From SIRX01 sp965213905 (GTDB lineage Bacteria; Actinomycetota; Rubrobacteria; Rubrobacterales; Rubrobacteraceae), in contig OZ243922.1 in the NCBI GenBank assembly GCA_965213905.1, forward strand, positions 1,054,001 to 1,118,000: a stretch of DNA of 64,000 nucleotides, read 5' to 3'. The notes beneath the pieces are model-generated. The model ran no database searches, was not told the origin of the DNA, and worked only from the letters and a program-made list of their open reading frames with translations. The position numbers and the translations under genes were made by a program. Below, piece by piece: positions 16,354 to 24,901 of the stretch (its first letter is position 1; each line of letters begins with the position of its first letter).

Positions 16354-16880
16354 CCCATCTCTTCCAGTGCCAGCCTAAGCGACTTCAGGCCGTAGAACAG
16401 CCGGCTGCGGACCGTACCCTCCGGTACGCCAGCCTCTGCGGCGACTTCGGCGCAGGACCGTCCGTGGTAGTAAGTCTCTACTATGGCTTGTCGGTGTCCG
16501 CTACTGATACGTCTCAGGCCTTCCTCTATGTTCCAGGATCTGAGCCTTCCCTCGATCGGGTCGTGCGACGCTTGTTTGCCGGCCGCCACTTCCGGTTCCA
16601 TCTCCGCCGGCTGGGGCCGCACGGAACGGGCGCGGGACAAGTCTATTACCACGTTGCGGGCGATGGCGAAGAGCCACGTCCTAAGAGAGCTTAGTTCGGG
16701 ATCGTAGCGGTCGGAGGCCCGCCAAGCCCGCAAGAACGTCTCTTGCACCGCCTCTTCGGCCATCCCGGACTCACCCAACGCCCGCCGGGCCATCCGATAC
16801 AACTCGTTACCGTGCGCCGCGTAGGCAGCACGCAGCCCCGCCTCATCTTTGAGTGCGGGGCTGGGGCTCTGGTCACTCAT
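16341..16880 (-). CDS. ECF sigma factor (SigK-like)
   Basis: 179 residues with both ECF regions. Region 2 is ELYRMARRALGESGMAEEAVQETFLRAWRA...SSLRTWLFAIARNVVID. Region 4 is LRRISSGHRQAIVETYYHGRSCAEVAAEAGVPEGTVRSRLFYGL, with the helix-turn-helix. It directs RNA polymerase to an envelope-stress-type regulon and is probably inhibited by the overlapping anti-sigma gene. The ATG has no ribosome-binding site, but TAATAT lies nine bases upstream, suggesting a leaderless transcript. Two surface-protein genes flank the pair and are candidate targets. Confidence 0.92.
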   Translation of the reverse strand: MSDQSPSPALKDEAGLRAAYAAHGNELYRMARRALGESGMAEEAVQETFLRAWRASDRYDPELSSLRTWLFAIARNVVIDLSRARSVRPQPAEMEPEVAAGKQASHDPIEGRLRSWNIEEGLRRISSGHRQAIVETYYHGRSCAEVAAEAGVPEGTVRSRLFYGLKSLRLALEEMGWDE

Positions 16881-16889
16881 CGGTTGCGT

Positions 16890-16895
16890 ATATTA
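16890..16895 (-). promoter_or_regulatory. -10 element of the ECF sigma gene
   Basis: TAATAT nine bases before the start codon with no Shine-Dalgarno sequence between. Confidence 0.4.
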
Positions 16896-16934
16896 CACAC
16901 GAACACTTTGAGTTTTACGGACAAGACCGGCTGT

Positions 16935-17975
16935 TTAGGCGTTGTAACGCCGTCCCAGCACGCGGGCGGAGAAGAGCCCGGTGGCGAGGAGCGCTAGGCC
17001 TCCAAAGACCGCCACTGTAGCCAGTCCTATGGAAAGACCGCCGGTGTCGGGCAGATCGCCCGTCCCGGTTGTCGGGATAGCGAGGTCCGAGACGTACTCG
17101 CCCTGTCCGATGGTGCCGATCTCGACGAGCGCGCCCGTCATAACGTCGACGCCATAGAGCACGGAGGGCAGTTCCTCTGCGGTCTGTATGGCGGCGAAGC
17201 CCTGATCCACACCGCTAAGAGAGGTGATGTCAAAGCCGGTGAGGCCTGTGAAGCCGGAGCTTAGAGGTCCGATGGTGTTGAGTACGCCATCGTTCGGCGG
17301 GTCCTGCTGTACGTAGTTGCCGGTGGCGAGATCGAAGTCGTAGAGGGCGGTATCCTCGACGCCGGGGAGGTTGTTTGCGTAGGCGCCGTCCACCACGATC
17401 GGGGCCACACCGGCGTTGGCATCTTCCGCCGCGTAGGCCAGGGTACCGTCTACCGTGGTCTCTCCGGTCTCTATGTTCACGCGCAGGTTCTGCGAGAAGT
17501 CGCTAACGACCCGGAGGGCGTCCGCCGACGGGTTGAAGTCCACGCCGAAGACGGTGCCCTCGAGCGCGACGCTCAAGGGTGCGACCAGGGTGGCGCCCCC
17601 GGAGGCCGGGTCTATGATGTAGAGTTGGCTGTTCGAGCCGACGCCGTAAAGGTCTCCGGTCGCCGGACGGAAGTCTATACCTACCAGGCTCTCACCCTCG
17701 TCCAGCCCCGAAACCGCCACGCGCGAGTCGATCTGGGAAGGGGTGCTAAGATCAAAGCCCAAGATCTCCCCCGACGTGTTCAGTGCGTAAGTAGTACCAC
17801 CCGCAGAGTTGCTCTGCGCGCCGGCACTCGAAGTAGCCCCCAAGAGCAGCCCGGCCGCCACAACCAGCGCTATCAACCCTAGCGCTAATTTCGGCATACC
17901 AGACACCCTGGAGCGTATGCTGAGTACGTTCACCAAAAGAATCCTTTCCTCATTCCCGTGCATTTCCTTGCGCAT
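16935..17975 (-). CDS. DUF4394 secreted protein with LPxTG-type sorting signal
   Basis: About 346 residues: signal peptide (LALGLIALVVAAGLLLGATSSAGAQ), a DUF4394 beta-propeller-like domain, and then LPDTGG, a membrane helix and a basic end (RVLGRRYNA), a complete sortase sorting signal. DUF4394 segments include LVGIDFRPATGDLYGVGSNS and VFGVDFNPSADALRVVSD. ATG 17975, after GGGTAAGAG, is preferred over longer versions because the earlier part of the frame is not protein-like. ATG 17897 would give a more typical signal peptide. It is a likely client of the sortase at 47.2 kb. Confidence 0.8.
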   Translation of the reverse strand: MRKEMHGNEERILLVNVLSIRSRVSGMPKLALGLIALVVAAGLLLGATSSAGAQSNSAGGTTYALNTSGEILGFDLSTPSQIDSRVAVSGLDEGESLVGIDFRPATGDLYGVGSNSQLYIIDPASGGATLVAPLSVALEGTVFGVDFNPSADALRVVSDFSQNLRVNIETGETTVDGTLAYAAEDANAGVAPIVVDGAYANNLPGVEDTALYDFDLATGNYVQQDPPNDGVLNTIGPLSSGFTGLTGFDITSLSGVDQGFAAIQTAEELPSVLYGVDVMTGALVEIGTIGQGEYVSDLAIPTTGTGDLPDTGGLSIGLATVAVFGGLALLATGLFSARVLGRRYNA

Positions 17976-18286
17976 CGTTTCTCTTACCCTTGTTCCCTTT
18001 GCTTTGGTCCACCCCTTTCGATCGGCTGTTGTATACAGGGATACGCAGTAAAGGAGGCTCGCGTTCAATGCTGTAGCGAAATAACAAAATTTCTTTTGGA
18101 AATGCAATCCTGTTTTACGCACTCAAGTAAGTCTTACGCAAACGAAGCCCCGACAAACGCACGGACGCCAGCCGAAACGATGCCCGAGCCTACGTCGAAG
18201 AGTCCACTCAGTAAACGGCGGAGGCCAATTTATAAGCTGCCTGTTCTTCGAGTTAATGGTCCGGTTTTGAGGGGCGAGTGTTCTGC

Positions 18287-18484
18287 TCAGTAATCCGGCC
18301 AGCCTGCACTTTCGTCTAGCTGCTCGAACTCTCGAACGAGTTCCAGATCCATCCCAGCCAACGCCTCGTATCCTTCGCGCATCAACTCTTCCTTGCGGCG
18401 TCGACGATCCAACTCCAAAGCCTGAAGTTTTTGCTGTCCTATCCTCGAAGCGGCTTCTCGATCATGCACTGCGGGAGGCCCCAC
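18287..18484 (-). CDS. Small acidic-tailed protein, possibly a truncated antitoxin
   Basis: 65 residues. The C-terminal half (RRRRKEELMREGYEALAGMDLELVREFEQLDESAGWP) resembles the tail of ribbon-helix-helix antitoxins of MazE/CopG type. The DNA-binding N-terminus expected for such a protein is absent, and the start overlaps the 3' end of livF. No toxin gene follows. This is probably a remnant; the assignment rests on pattern only. Confidence 0.35.
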   Translation of the reverse strand: MGPPAVHDREAASRIGQQKLQALELDRRRRKEELMREGYEALAGMDLELVREFEQLDESAGWPDY

Positions 18485-19190
18485 CCAGGTACAGATCTAT
18501 CACTTTCGGGTCGCTTAGGAGCTCTTTGCCGGGACCGGTAAAGCGGTTCTGGCCCATCTCTAAAACGTAGCCGCGGTGGCTCATGGAGAGGGCGCGGCGG
18601 GCGTTTTGTTCGACCATTAGGATGGCGACGCCTTTGGAGTTGATGAGTTCTATGCGCTCGAAGATCACATCAACATTCGCCGGCGAAAGCCCGGCCGACG
18701 GCTCATCCAGCAGTAGCAACGCCGGCTCCAGCATGAGGGCCCGGGCTAGGGCGACGAGTTGGCGCTGGCCGCCGGACATCGTGCCGGCCCGCTGTTTGCG
18801 GCGCTCGGCCAGGATCGGGAACCAGTCGAAGAGTTCTTCGTAGCGGTCCTGTATGATCTTTGGCTTCAGGTACGCGCCCATCTCCAGGTTCTCCTCGACG
18901 GTCATGGTCGGGAAGATGTTTTCGGTCTGGGGCACGTAACCGATGCCGGCCTCGACGAGCCGGTGGGTCTGCGCCCCGGTTACGTCTTCGCCCTCGAAAG
19001 TTGCCGTGCCGTTACGAACCGGGACGAGGCCGAAGAGGCTTTTTATGAGGGTGGACTTGCCGGCCCCGTTCGGGCCGATGACGCTTACGAGCTCTCCTTC
19101 GGCGACATCCACGTCGCAGTCCTGGATGATGTCTACCTCCGGGGTGTATCCCGCGTAGAGGTTCCGGGCTTCGAGTAGTGTTTTAGCCAT
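18462..19190 (-). CDS. livF: Branched-chain amino-acid-type ABC transporter ATP-binding protein LivF
   Basis: 242 residues with all ABC ATPase motifs: Walker A GPNGAGKSTLIKSLFG, Q-loop YVPQTENIFP, signature MSGGQRQLVALARAL, Walker B LLLLDEPSAGLSP and switch His. The Walker B/D-loop form AGLSP and the NIFPTMTVEENL segment are typical of LivF. It energises uptake of branched-chain amino acids or related compounds. The start overlaps the end of livG by eight bases. Confidence 0.93.
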   Translation of the reverse strand: MAKTLLEARNLYAGYTPEVDIIQDCDVDVAEGELVSVIGPNGAGKSTLIKSLFGLVPVRNGTATFEGEDVTGAQTHRLVEAGIGYVPQTENIFPTMTVEENLEMGAYLKPKIIQDRYEELFDWFPILAERRKQRAGTMSGGQRQLVALARALMLEPALLLLDEPSAGLSPANVDVIFERIELINSKGVAILMVEQNARRALSMSHRGYVLEMGQNRFTGPGKELLSDPKVIDLYLGGASRSA

Positions 19191-20022
19191 CTTGGTTTTC
19201 GGAGGTTTCGGCTATCGCTTCGTCTGCCGCGCCGCCGCCGGCTCCCAGGTAGGCGTTTATGACTTCCTCGTTGCTGCGGACTTCGTCGGGGGTGCCTTCG
19301 GTTATTACTTTGCCATTCGCCATGACGATGACGCGTTCAGAGACGTTCATAACCACGTCCATGTCGTGCTCGACGAGGACGACGGTCATGCCCTCATCAC
19401 GAAGTTGGCCGACGTGTTCCAAGAGCCGGGCGCCGAGGGTCGGGTTTACGCCGGCCATCGGTTCGTCCAGCAGGATCATCTTGGGGTCCATCATCAGGGC
19501 GCGGGCCAATTCCAGGAGTTTGCGCTGGCCGCCGGAGAGGGTCGCGGCGTAGTCGTCTTTTTTCTCCGTGAGGTTGAAAAGCTCCAGGAGTTCCATCGCT
19601 CTTTCCCGGTTGGCGCGTTCTTGCTTGCGGATCATCCACGGCACGAACCAGGCGGTGAAAACTTTCTCCCCCGTCTGGCCCGTTGCGGCGAGCATCATGT
19701 TATCGAGAACCGTCATGCGGCCGAGAGACTTGGTTAGCTGGAAGGTCCGCACGAGCCCCCGGCGGGCGATGGCGTCCGGGGCTTTGCCCGCTATAGAGGC
19801 GCCGTCGAAAGTGACGTTGCCGCCGTCGGCCTTGTAGAAGCCGGTAACGGCGTTGAAAAAAGAAGTCTTGCCCGCGCCGTTCGGGCCGATGAGCGCGGTG
19901 ATCTTACCGGGCTCCACCTGCATCGAAGCGCCATCCACCGCCGTTACGCCGCCGAAGGAGAGGCGCACGTTCTCGGTAGATAGGATGGGCTTACCGATAG
20001 GCTTGGCGTTCTCACTTGTCAA
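19183..20022 (-). CDS. livG: Branched-chain amino-acid-type ABC transporter ATP-binding protein LivG
   Basis: 279 residues with Walker A GPNGAGKTSFFNAVTGFY, signature LSGGQRKLLELARALMMDP and Walker B MILLDEPMAGVNP, the LivG pattern. A ~20-residue acidic tail (AGGGAADEAIAETSENQDG) is slightly longer than usual. It pairs with LivF as the second ATPase. Its 5' end overlaps the 3' end of livM by 11 bases. Confidence 0.93.
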   Translation of the reverse strand: MTSENAKPIGKPILSTENVRLSFGGVTAVDGASMQVEPGKITALIGPNGAGKTSFFNAVTGFYKADGGNVTFDGASIAGKAPDAIARRGLVRTFQLTKSLGRMTVLDNMMLAATGQTGEKVFTAWFVPWMIRKQERANRERAMELLELFNLTEKKDDYAATLSGGQRKLLELARALMMDPKMILLDEPMAGVNPTLGARLLEHVGQLRDEGMTVVLVEHDMDVVMNVSERVIVMANGKVITEGTPDEVRSNEEVINAYLGAGGGAADEAIAETSENQDG

Positions 20023-20932
20023 GGACCATCTCCTCCTTGCTGCCCAAGATACCCTGGGGACGGAAGATCATGATCGCCATGATCAGCGCGCCGACCCCGA
20101 TCTGGCGCAGGTACGCCGCCTCGGCGCCGGAGAGGATCTCGTTCGGTATGTAAAGCGTGCCGTTGAAGATGCCCCAGAAGATCAGGGCCCCGACCACCGG
20201 CCCCCAGTGGCTCGCCGCGCCGCCGAGCATCAGGCCCGTCCAGCAGTAGAAGGTAATGATCGGCAGGTAAGTATCCGGCGCGAGGCTCCCAATGTCCATC
20301 GCGAAGAATACCCCCGCGAGCCCCGCTATGGCGGCCCCGAGGGCGAACGACTGCATTTTATAGGCCGTCACGTTTTTGCCCAGGGCGCGCACCGCATCCT
20401 CGTCCTCCCGGATACCTTTGAGCACCCGGCCCCACGGGCTTTTTATGAGGAGCCAGAGCAGCACGCCCACTATCGCCACGGTCAACCAGACGAGCACCAA
20501 CAGGTACTGGTCCGGGCCTAGAAACCCGAGGCCGATGTCTTCGCGCAGAAAGAAGAACTCGTTGGAGTAACCGCGAATGCCGCGCGGGCCGCGGGTAAGC
20601 TCCGTAACGCCGGGGCCGGACTTGAGCACCAGGCGGAAGATCTCCCCGATGGTAACGGTAACTATCGCCAGGTAGTCGGTGCGGAGCCGGATCGCCGGCA
20701 GCGCCACGATGATGCCCAGCAAGGTCGCCGCCGCCATCGCCGCCAGAAAGCTCGGCAACAGCCCGACCTCGAACTGGGTGTTCAAAATCCCCATCGTGTA
20801 CGCCCCGACGGCGAAGAAAGCTACGTGCCCGAAGTTCAGCAGCCCCGTAAAGCCCCAGTGAATGTTCAGGCCCTGGGCCATGAGGGCAAAGATACCCGCC
20901 GTAAGAACCACGCCTTCGATGTAAGAGATCAT
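20012..20932 (-). CDS. livM: Branched-chain amino-acid-type ABC transporter permease LivM
   Basis: 306 residues, about eight to ten membrane helices. It has the LivM hallmark GFTGLLNFGHVAFFAVGAY and the EAA-like segment KSPWGRVLKGIREDEDAVRALGKNV. It forms the transmembrane pathway with LivH; the two genes overlap by four bases. Confidence 0.93.
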   Translation of the reverse strand: MISYIEGVVLTAGIFALMAQGLNIHWGFTGLLNFGHVAFFAVGAYTMGILNTQFEVGLLPSFLAAMAAATLLGIIVALPAIRLRTDYLAIVTVTIGEIFRLVLKSGPGVTELTRGPRGIRGYSNEFFFLREDIGLGFLGPDQYLLVLVWLTVAIVGVLLWLLIKSPWGRVLKGIREDEDAVRALGKNVTAYKMQSFALGAAIAGLAGVFFAMDIGSLAPDTYLPIITFYCWTGLMLGGAASHWGPVVGALIFWGIFNGTLYIPNEILSGAEAAYLRQIGVGALIMAIMIFRPQGILGSKEEMVLDK

Positions 20933-21804
20933 AGTGCTTGCTTCTTACCCATTATGCCTTGCGGCCGGAACAGCAACACTACTATCAATACCAGAAACGC
21001 CACGCCCATCTTCAGGTCGCTCGGCAAGCCGATAGCCGAGTGGGTCGAAAGCTCCTGGGTAACGCCGATCAGCAAACTCCCGATCATGGCGCCGTAAGCC
21101 GACCCGATGCCGCCCAGAATAACCCCGGCAAAGATTAGCAGCAGCAGAAACCAGCCCATATTGCCGTAGACGCGGCCCTGCAACCCGAGCATGATGCCGC
21201 CGTAGGCCGTCAACGCGCCCGCGATGAGCCAAGTAACCATGGTTACGCGGCCCACGTTTATACCGCTGGCCTCGGCGAGATCCCGGTTATCCGAGAGCGC
21301 CCGCATGGCTTTACCGATGCGGGTTCTCTGCAAAAGCAACGCCACCCCGAACAGCGCCGCCGCGCTACCGACGACTATAATGATGTCTTGCGGCGTCAGG
21401 GCAAAGAGCCCGAAGTCTATGCGCTGGGAGACCGGCCCGTAGCGCCGGACGCCCGCGCCGAAGATCCAAAAGATCGTGTACCGCAACACCAGCGCGAGCC
21501 CGATGGAGACGATGAGCAGGTTGACCGTAGAAGCCCCCCGCTCTCGCAGCGGTCCCCACAAAACTTTCTCCAGGCCGCCGGCAAAAGCTGCGCCGAAGAG
21601 GATCGCCGGAATAGCGGCGATTATCAGCGGCAGCCCGAGCCCGGTCCCCGCGACGGCTATAAAGGCTCCCAGGGTGAGAAAGTCGCCGTGGGCGAAGTTG
21701 ATGAGGCTAAGTATCCCGAAGACCAGCGTTAGGCCGACGGCGGCCACGGCCACGACCGAACCTATAACGACGCCGTTGGCGATCAACTGAAGGGCTTCTG
21801 CCAA
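20929..21804 (-). CDS. livH: Branched-chain amino-acid-type ABC transporter permease LivH
   Basis: 291 residues, strongly hydrophobic. It has the LivH hallmark FGILSLINFAHGDFLTLGAF and the coupling segment RTRIGKAMRALSDNRDLAEASGINV. ATG start at 21804. It is the first gene of the minus-strand livHMGF operon, divergent from the binding-protein gene across a ~280-bp intergenic region. Confidence 0.93.
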   Translation of the reverse strand: MAEALQLIANGVVIGSVVAVAAVGLTLVFGILSLINFAHGDFLTLGAFIAVAGTGLGLPLIIAAIPAILFGAAFAGGLEKVLWGPLRERGASTVNLLIVSIGLALVLRYTIFWIFGAGVRRYGPVSQRIDFGLFALTPQDIIIVVGSAAALFGVALLLQRTRIGKAMRALSDNRDLAEASGINVGRVTMVTWLIAGALTAYGGIMLGLQGRVYGNMGWFLLLLIFAGVILGGIGSAYGAMIGSLLIGVTQELSTHSAIGLPSDLKMGVAFLVLIVVLLFRPQGIMGKKQAL

Positions 21805-22082
21805 AGTTCTTTCTCTCTAGTTAGAAAAGATAATCGCCGCGAATTTTCGCCCTATAGAAGACCCCTGTCAAGCCGCGTCTCGTTTGAGAGGTGTTTTGTC
21901 GGGCGCACAAAGCACGGACAAAGCATAAAGCTTCTTCCTACTATTGCTCTACAAGAGCGGTTTATGTATATTTCCGGTCACATACACATCACTGAGTCCT
22001 GATGTTGGAAGTTTCCGGAGCAGGTTTGTATCCGCGTCTTAACCAGCTACCTGGACCATAGTTTACGGAGGAGGCAAGAGTT

Positions 22083-23363
22083 TTGAGAGGGTTCAAGAAG
22101 TTCTCCCTCGCGGTTCTGTTCGTTTCTTCGCTGGCCGTAGTTTCGGCCTGCGGCGGCGGAGGCGGCGGCAACGAAGACGCGGGCGGCGACGGCGGCGACG
22201 GGGGTGGCGGCGAGGGCGGAGACCTAAGCAGCCTCGAACTGAACGTGGGCACGGTGCTGCCACAGACCGGAGACCTGGCGCAATTCGGTCCCGGCATGCA
22301 GAACGGGGCCGACCTTGCGGTGCAGCAGATACAGGCCTGCGACACGATGGGCCTCTCCATGACGGCCGAAGACTCCGGCACCACGGAGCAGACGGCGGCC
22401 GACGCGGCGGACAAGCTCATCAACTCAGACGAGGTGGGGGCAATCGTCGGGGCGGCTTCCAGCCGGGTCTCGTTCGCGGTCGTGGATCCGGCGGCGCAGT
22501 CGGGCGTCGTCCAGATCTCCCCGGCCTCTACGAGCCCGGACTTTACGGACTACGAGGATAACGGCTACTTCTTCCGCACCGTCCCGTCGGATAACTTGCA
22601 GGGCGAGGTCTTATCCCAGATCGTCCAGGACGAGGGCTACGAGACGGTGAACATCATCGCCCTGAACGACGACTACGGCCAGGGCATCGCCGAGACTTTC
22701 GAGCAGGCGTTCACCGACGCCGGCGGCGAAGTTGGCGAAAACGTCGCCTACGATCCCCAGGGCCAGAGCTTCGACTCCGAGGTGCAGCAGGCCTCCCAGG
22801 GAGACCCGGACGCCATACTCCTGGTAGCTTTCCCGGAGACCGGCACCTCGATCATCCAGGCCGCCCAGGAGACGGGCCTCGTCGGCGAAGTGCCGTTCCT
22901 CTTTACCGACGGCCTGGCCGACCCGGAGTTCCCGCAGGACGCCGGCGTTGACCTGGAGGGCGAGCAGGGCACCCGCCCCGCCTCCGAAGGACCGGGTGGG
23001 GAATCTTTCGCCACGGCCTACGACGAAGAGTACGGCGAGGAAGTCAGCACCTTCTCGGCCAACACCTACGACGCGGTGATGCTGGCGGCCCTGGCCGCGG
23101 CGGCCGGTGGCGACACCGACGGACAGACGATCCAGGAGAACCTGCAGGACGTGTCAAGCGGCGGCGAGGAAGTCCTCCCGTCGGACATCTGCTCCGGCCT
23201 GGAGTCGGCAGCCAACGGCGACGACGTAAACTACGAAGGCGCGGCAGGCTCCCAGAACTTCGACGAAAACGGCGACGTTACGTCGCAGTACGAATTCTGG
23301 CAGTTCGATCAGGAAGGCCAGATCGAGCGCATCGAGCTGATCGACGCCCCGGAAGGTTCTTGA
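22083..23363 (+). CDS. livK: ABC transporter substrate-binding lipoprotein (LivK type)
   Basis: 426 residues. Signal peptide and lipobox (LAVVSAC, modified Cys near residue 23), then a Gly/Asp-rich linker (about 25 residues, GGGGGGNEDAGGDGG...), then a type I periplasmic binding fold beginning LELNVGTVLPQTGDLAQFGPG. NIIALNDDYGQGIAETFEQAF is the hinge-adjacent region typical of Leu/Ile/Val-binding proteins. The TTG start has GGAGGAGG ten bases upstream. It supplies substrate to the divergent LivHMGF system. The ligand could also be urea, amides or aromatic acids. Confidence 0.92.
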   Translation: MRGFKKFSLAVLFVSSLAVVSACGGGGGGNEDAGGDGGDGGGGEGGDLSSLELNVGTVLPQTGDLAQFGPGMQNGADLAVQQIQACDTMGLSMTAEDSGTTEQTAADAADKLINSDEVGAIVGAASSRVSFAVVDPAAQSGVVQISPASTSPDFTDYEDNGYFFRTVPSDNLQGEVLSQIVQDEGYETVNIIALNDDYGQGIAETFEQAFTDAGGEVGENVAYDPQGQSFDSEVQQASQGDPDAILLVAFPETGTSIIQAAQETGLVGEVPFLFTDGLADPEFPQDAGVDLEGEQGTRPASEGPGGESFATAYDEEYGEEVSTFSANTYDAVMLAALAAAAGGDTDGQTIQENLQDVSSGGEEVLPSDICSGLESAANGDDVNYEGAAGSQNFDENGDVTSQYEFWQFDQEGQIERIELIDAPEGS

Positions 23364-23393
23364 CCAAACAGCGGTTCGCAGTGTTGAAGGCGA

Positions 23394-23424
23394 AGAGGGC
23401 GGCTTTCGGGCCGCCCTCTTTTTG
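23394..23424 (+). terminator. Strong intrinsic terminator after livK
   Basis: A perfect 10-bp GC-rich stem (AGAGGGCGGC with GCCGCCCTCT), 6-base loop and T5. It may serve the convergent DMT transporter gene too. Confidence 0.9.
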
Positions 23425-23432
23425 TTTGTCTC

Positions 23433-24284
23433 TTACTTACCTCGCCGGAGCACGGGTATTACCTCCCCGACGAGCAGGGCGGAGAGAATGAAGATGGCCC
23501 CCACGAGCTGGATCGGTGAGAGCCGGTCGCCGGCGAGCCAGAAACCGAACATTGCGGCGAAGACGGGCTCCATCGTCAGGATGATCGCGGCCCGCGCCGC
23601 CGGTATGCGCTGCTGCACGGTTGTCTGCACGTAGAACGCCCCGGCCGAAGCAACGACCCCCGTAAGCACGATGGCGAACCACACCTCTACCGGTGGGGCG
23701 GTGACCGGCCCCGGGGAAGCAACCCACATTAAGGAGAACAAGAAAGCCATCGAGAGCATCTGGGCGAGTGCCAGGGTCCCGGCGTCGTGCTCCGGGGCGT
23801 AGCGGGAGAGCAGGGCGATATGCGCCCCGAGCCCCGCCGCGCAAACCACCGTCAGCGCGTCCCCGATCCTACCCAAAGACGCGCTTTGCCCGGTCAGCAA
23901 TACCATCCCGCAGAGGCTCAGGACGATAGCCACCGCGATGATCGGCGGTATGCGAACCTTGAACAGTGCCCACGCGGTAAGCGGCGCGAAGACCACGAAG
24001 AGCCCGGTAATAAGCCCGGAGTTGGTCGGCGTCGTGTACAGGAGCCCCCACGTCTGGAAGAGGTAGCCCACCGCCAGCGTCAGGCCGATGCCGAGCCCCA
24101 CAAAGAGCGTCCGGCGCGTCATCCTGGAGGCGAGGAACGGCGCGAGGATGGCCCCGGCGAGGATAAATCGTAGGGCCAGAAAGCCGAGCACGCTATAGGC
24201 TACGACGGCGTCCTGGACGACCACGAAGGTCCAGCCCCAAACAGCGGTCACGCCGACGAGCAGTAGGGTGTAGATCAGTCGCAC
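23433..24284 (-). CDS. EamA/DMT-family transporter
   Basis: 283 residues, ten predicted membrane helices in two EamA repeats. The first begins VTAVWGWTFVVVQDAV with ALRFILAGAILAPF; the second has FYVQTTVQQRIPAARAAIILTMEPVFAAMFGFWLAGDRLSPIQLVGAIFI. Members export amino acids or other metabolites. GTG start. It is convergent with livK and shares the terminator region. Substrate unknown. Confidence 0.88.
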   Translation of the reverse strand: MRLIYTLLLVGVTAVWGWTFVVVQDAVVAYSVLGFLALRFILAGAILAPFLASRMTRRTLFVGLGIGLTLAVGYLFQTWGLLYTTPTNSGLITGLFVVFAPLTAWALFKVRIPPIIAVAIVLSLCGMVLLTGQSASLGRIGDALTVVCAAGLGAHIALLSRYAPEHDAGTLALAQMLSMAFLFSLMWVASPGPVTAPPVEVWFAIVLTGVVASAGAFYVQTTVQQRIPAARAAIILTMEPVFAAMFGFWLAGDRLSPIQLVGAIFILSALLVGEVIPVLRRGK

Positions 24285-24360
24285 AGCCGCTAGTCTACCT
24301 ACAGTTGGGGAACGAGTTTATCCATCGAACTGAAGACACCATAGTTTTCGGCGCGTTGGG

Positions 24361-24570
24361 TCAGAGATCTAGCGCGTAATGGTAAAAATCTTCGTCCCGT
24401 TTCCAACCCAACTTCTCGTACAGATGCTGAGCCGGCAGGTTGTCAGTGGCGGTTGCGAGTTTCAGTCCCCGCGTACCGGTCGCCGCGGCAAACCTTCGGG
24501 CGTGCTCCATTTCAGGTTCAACGAGCGAGAGGGCGAGGATAAAGACAGATTCGCTGATGCGTTAGGGACG
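24361..24570 (-). pseudogene. GNAT acetyltransferase remnant (C-terminal third)
   Basis: Reading the minus strand gives SLVEPEMEHARRFAAATG, then LKLATATDNLPAQHLYEKLG and WKRDEDFYHYALDL before a stop. This is an unmistakable GNAT C-terminus with motif B. No acetyl-CoA-binding loop or start codon precedes it; the homology fades into a stop near 24575. The gene appears cut at its 5' side, next to the HEPN cassette. Confidence 0.65.
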
Positions 24571-24634
24571 ATTAATGGACGACGGGTAACTTATCCGGAA
24601 TTGACGGGCAAGACGCCACCTGACTGAACATACG

Positions 24635-24670
24635 TTCAAGGGGCGGTGCCGTCCGGCACCGCCCCTTGAA
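24635..24670. terminator. Long perfect palindrome, probable terminator or attenuator
   Basis: A 17-bp arm (TTCAAGGGGCGGTGCCG) and its exact complement are separated by only two bases. There is no T-run, so it may be a bidirectional terminator or an extruded hairpin. It marks the downstream edge of the HEPN cassette. Confidence 0.5.
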
Positions 24671-24687
24671 GTAGAAGCCGCTACAGC

Positions 24688-24828
24688 CTATCGTGTGGAG
24701 TCTTGCTCTTCGTCGGCACGCTTTTCCTTTTCCGCTTTGATCTCTCGCTGTCTTTCATGCTCGTCTATTTCAGCCAAGCGGCGTATCTCTTCTTCTATCC
24801 CGTAGTCTATATTTTCGTGGCTCATCAT
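24688..24828 (-). CDS. Small highly charged protein next to the HEPN gene
   Basis: 46 codons, MMSHENIDYGIEEEI then RRLAEIDEHERQREIKAEKE and a short tail: almost all helix-forming charged residues, likely a single coiled-coil helix. GGAGG lies seven bases before the first ATG and a TATAAT box lies 38 bases upstream. It follows the HEPN gene on the same strand. Function unknown; small charged helices often accompany toxin-like genes. Confidence 0.5.
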   Translation of the reverse strand: MMSHENIDYGIEEEIRRLAEIDEHERQREIKAEKEKRADEEQDSTR

Positions 24829-24866
24829 TTTCCTACCTCCCAAGAGGCTCTTTTGGTCGGCCTTTT

Positions 24867-24872
24867 ATTATA
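24867..24872 (-). promoter_or_regulatory. -10 element before the small charged-protein gene
   Basis: A consensus TATAAT on the minus strand, in the 73-base gap between the HEPN gene and the small gene. Confidence 0.4.
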
Positions 24873-24901
24873 CTACTACCCGTAGCCATACACAGGCAAA
24901 C

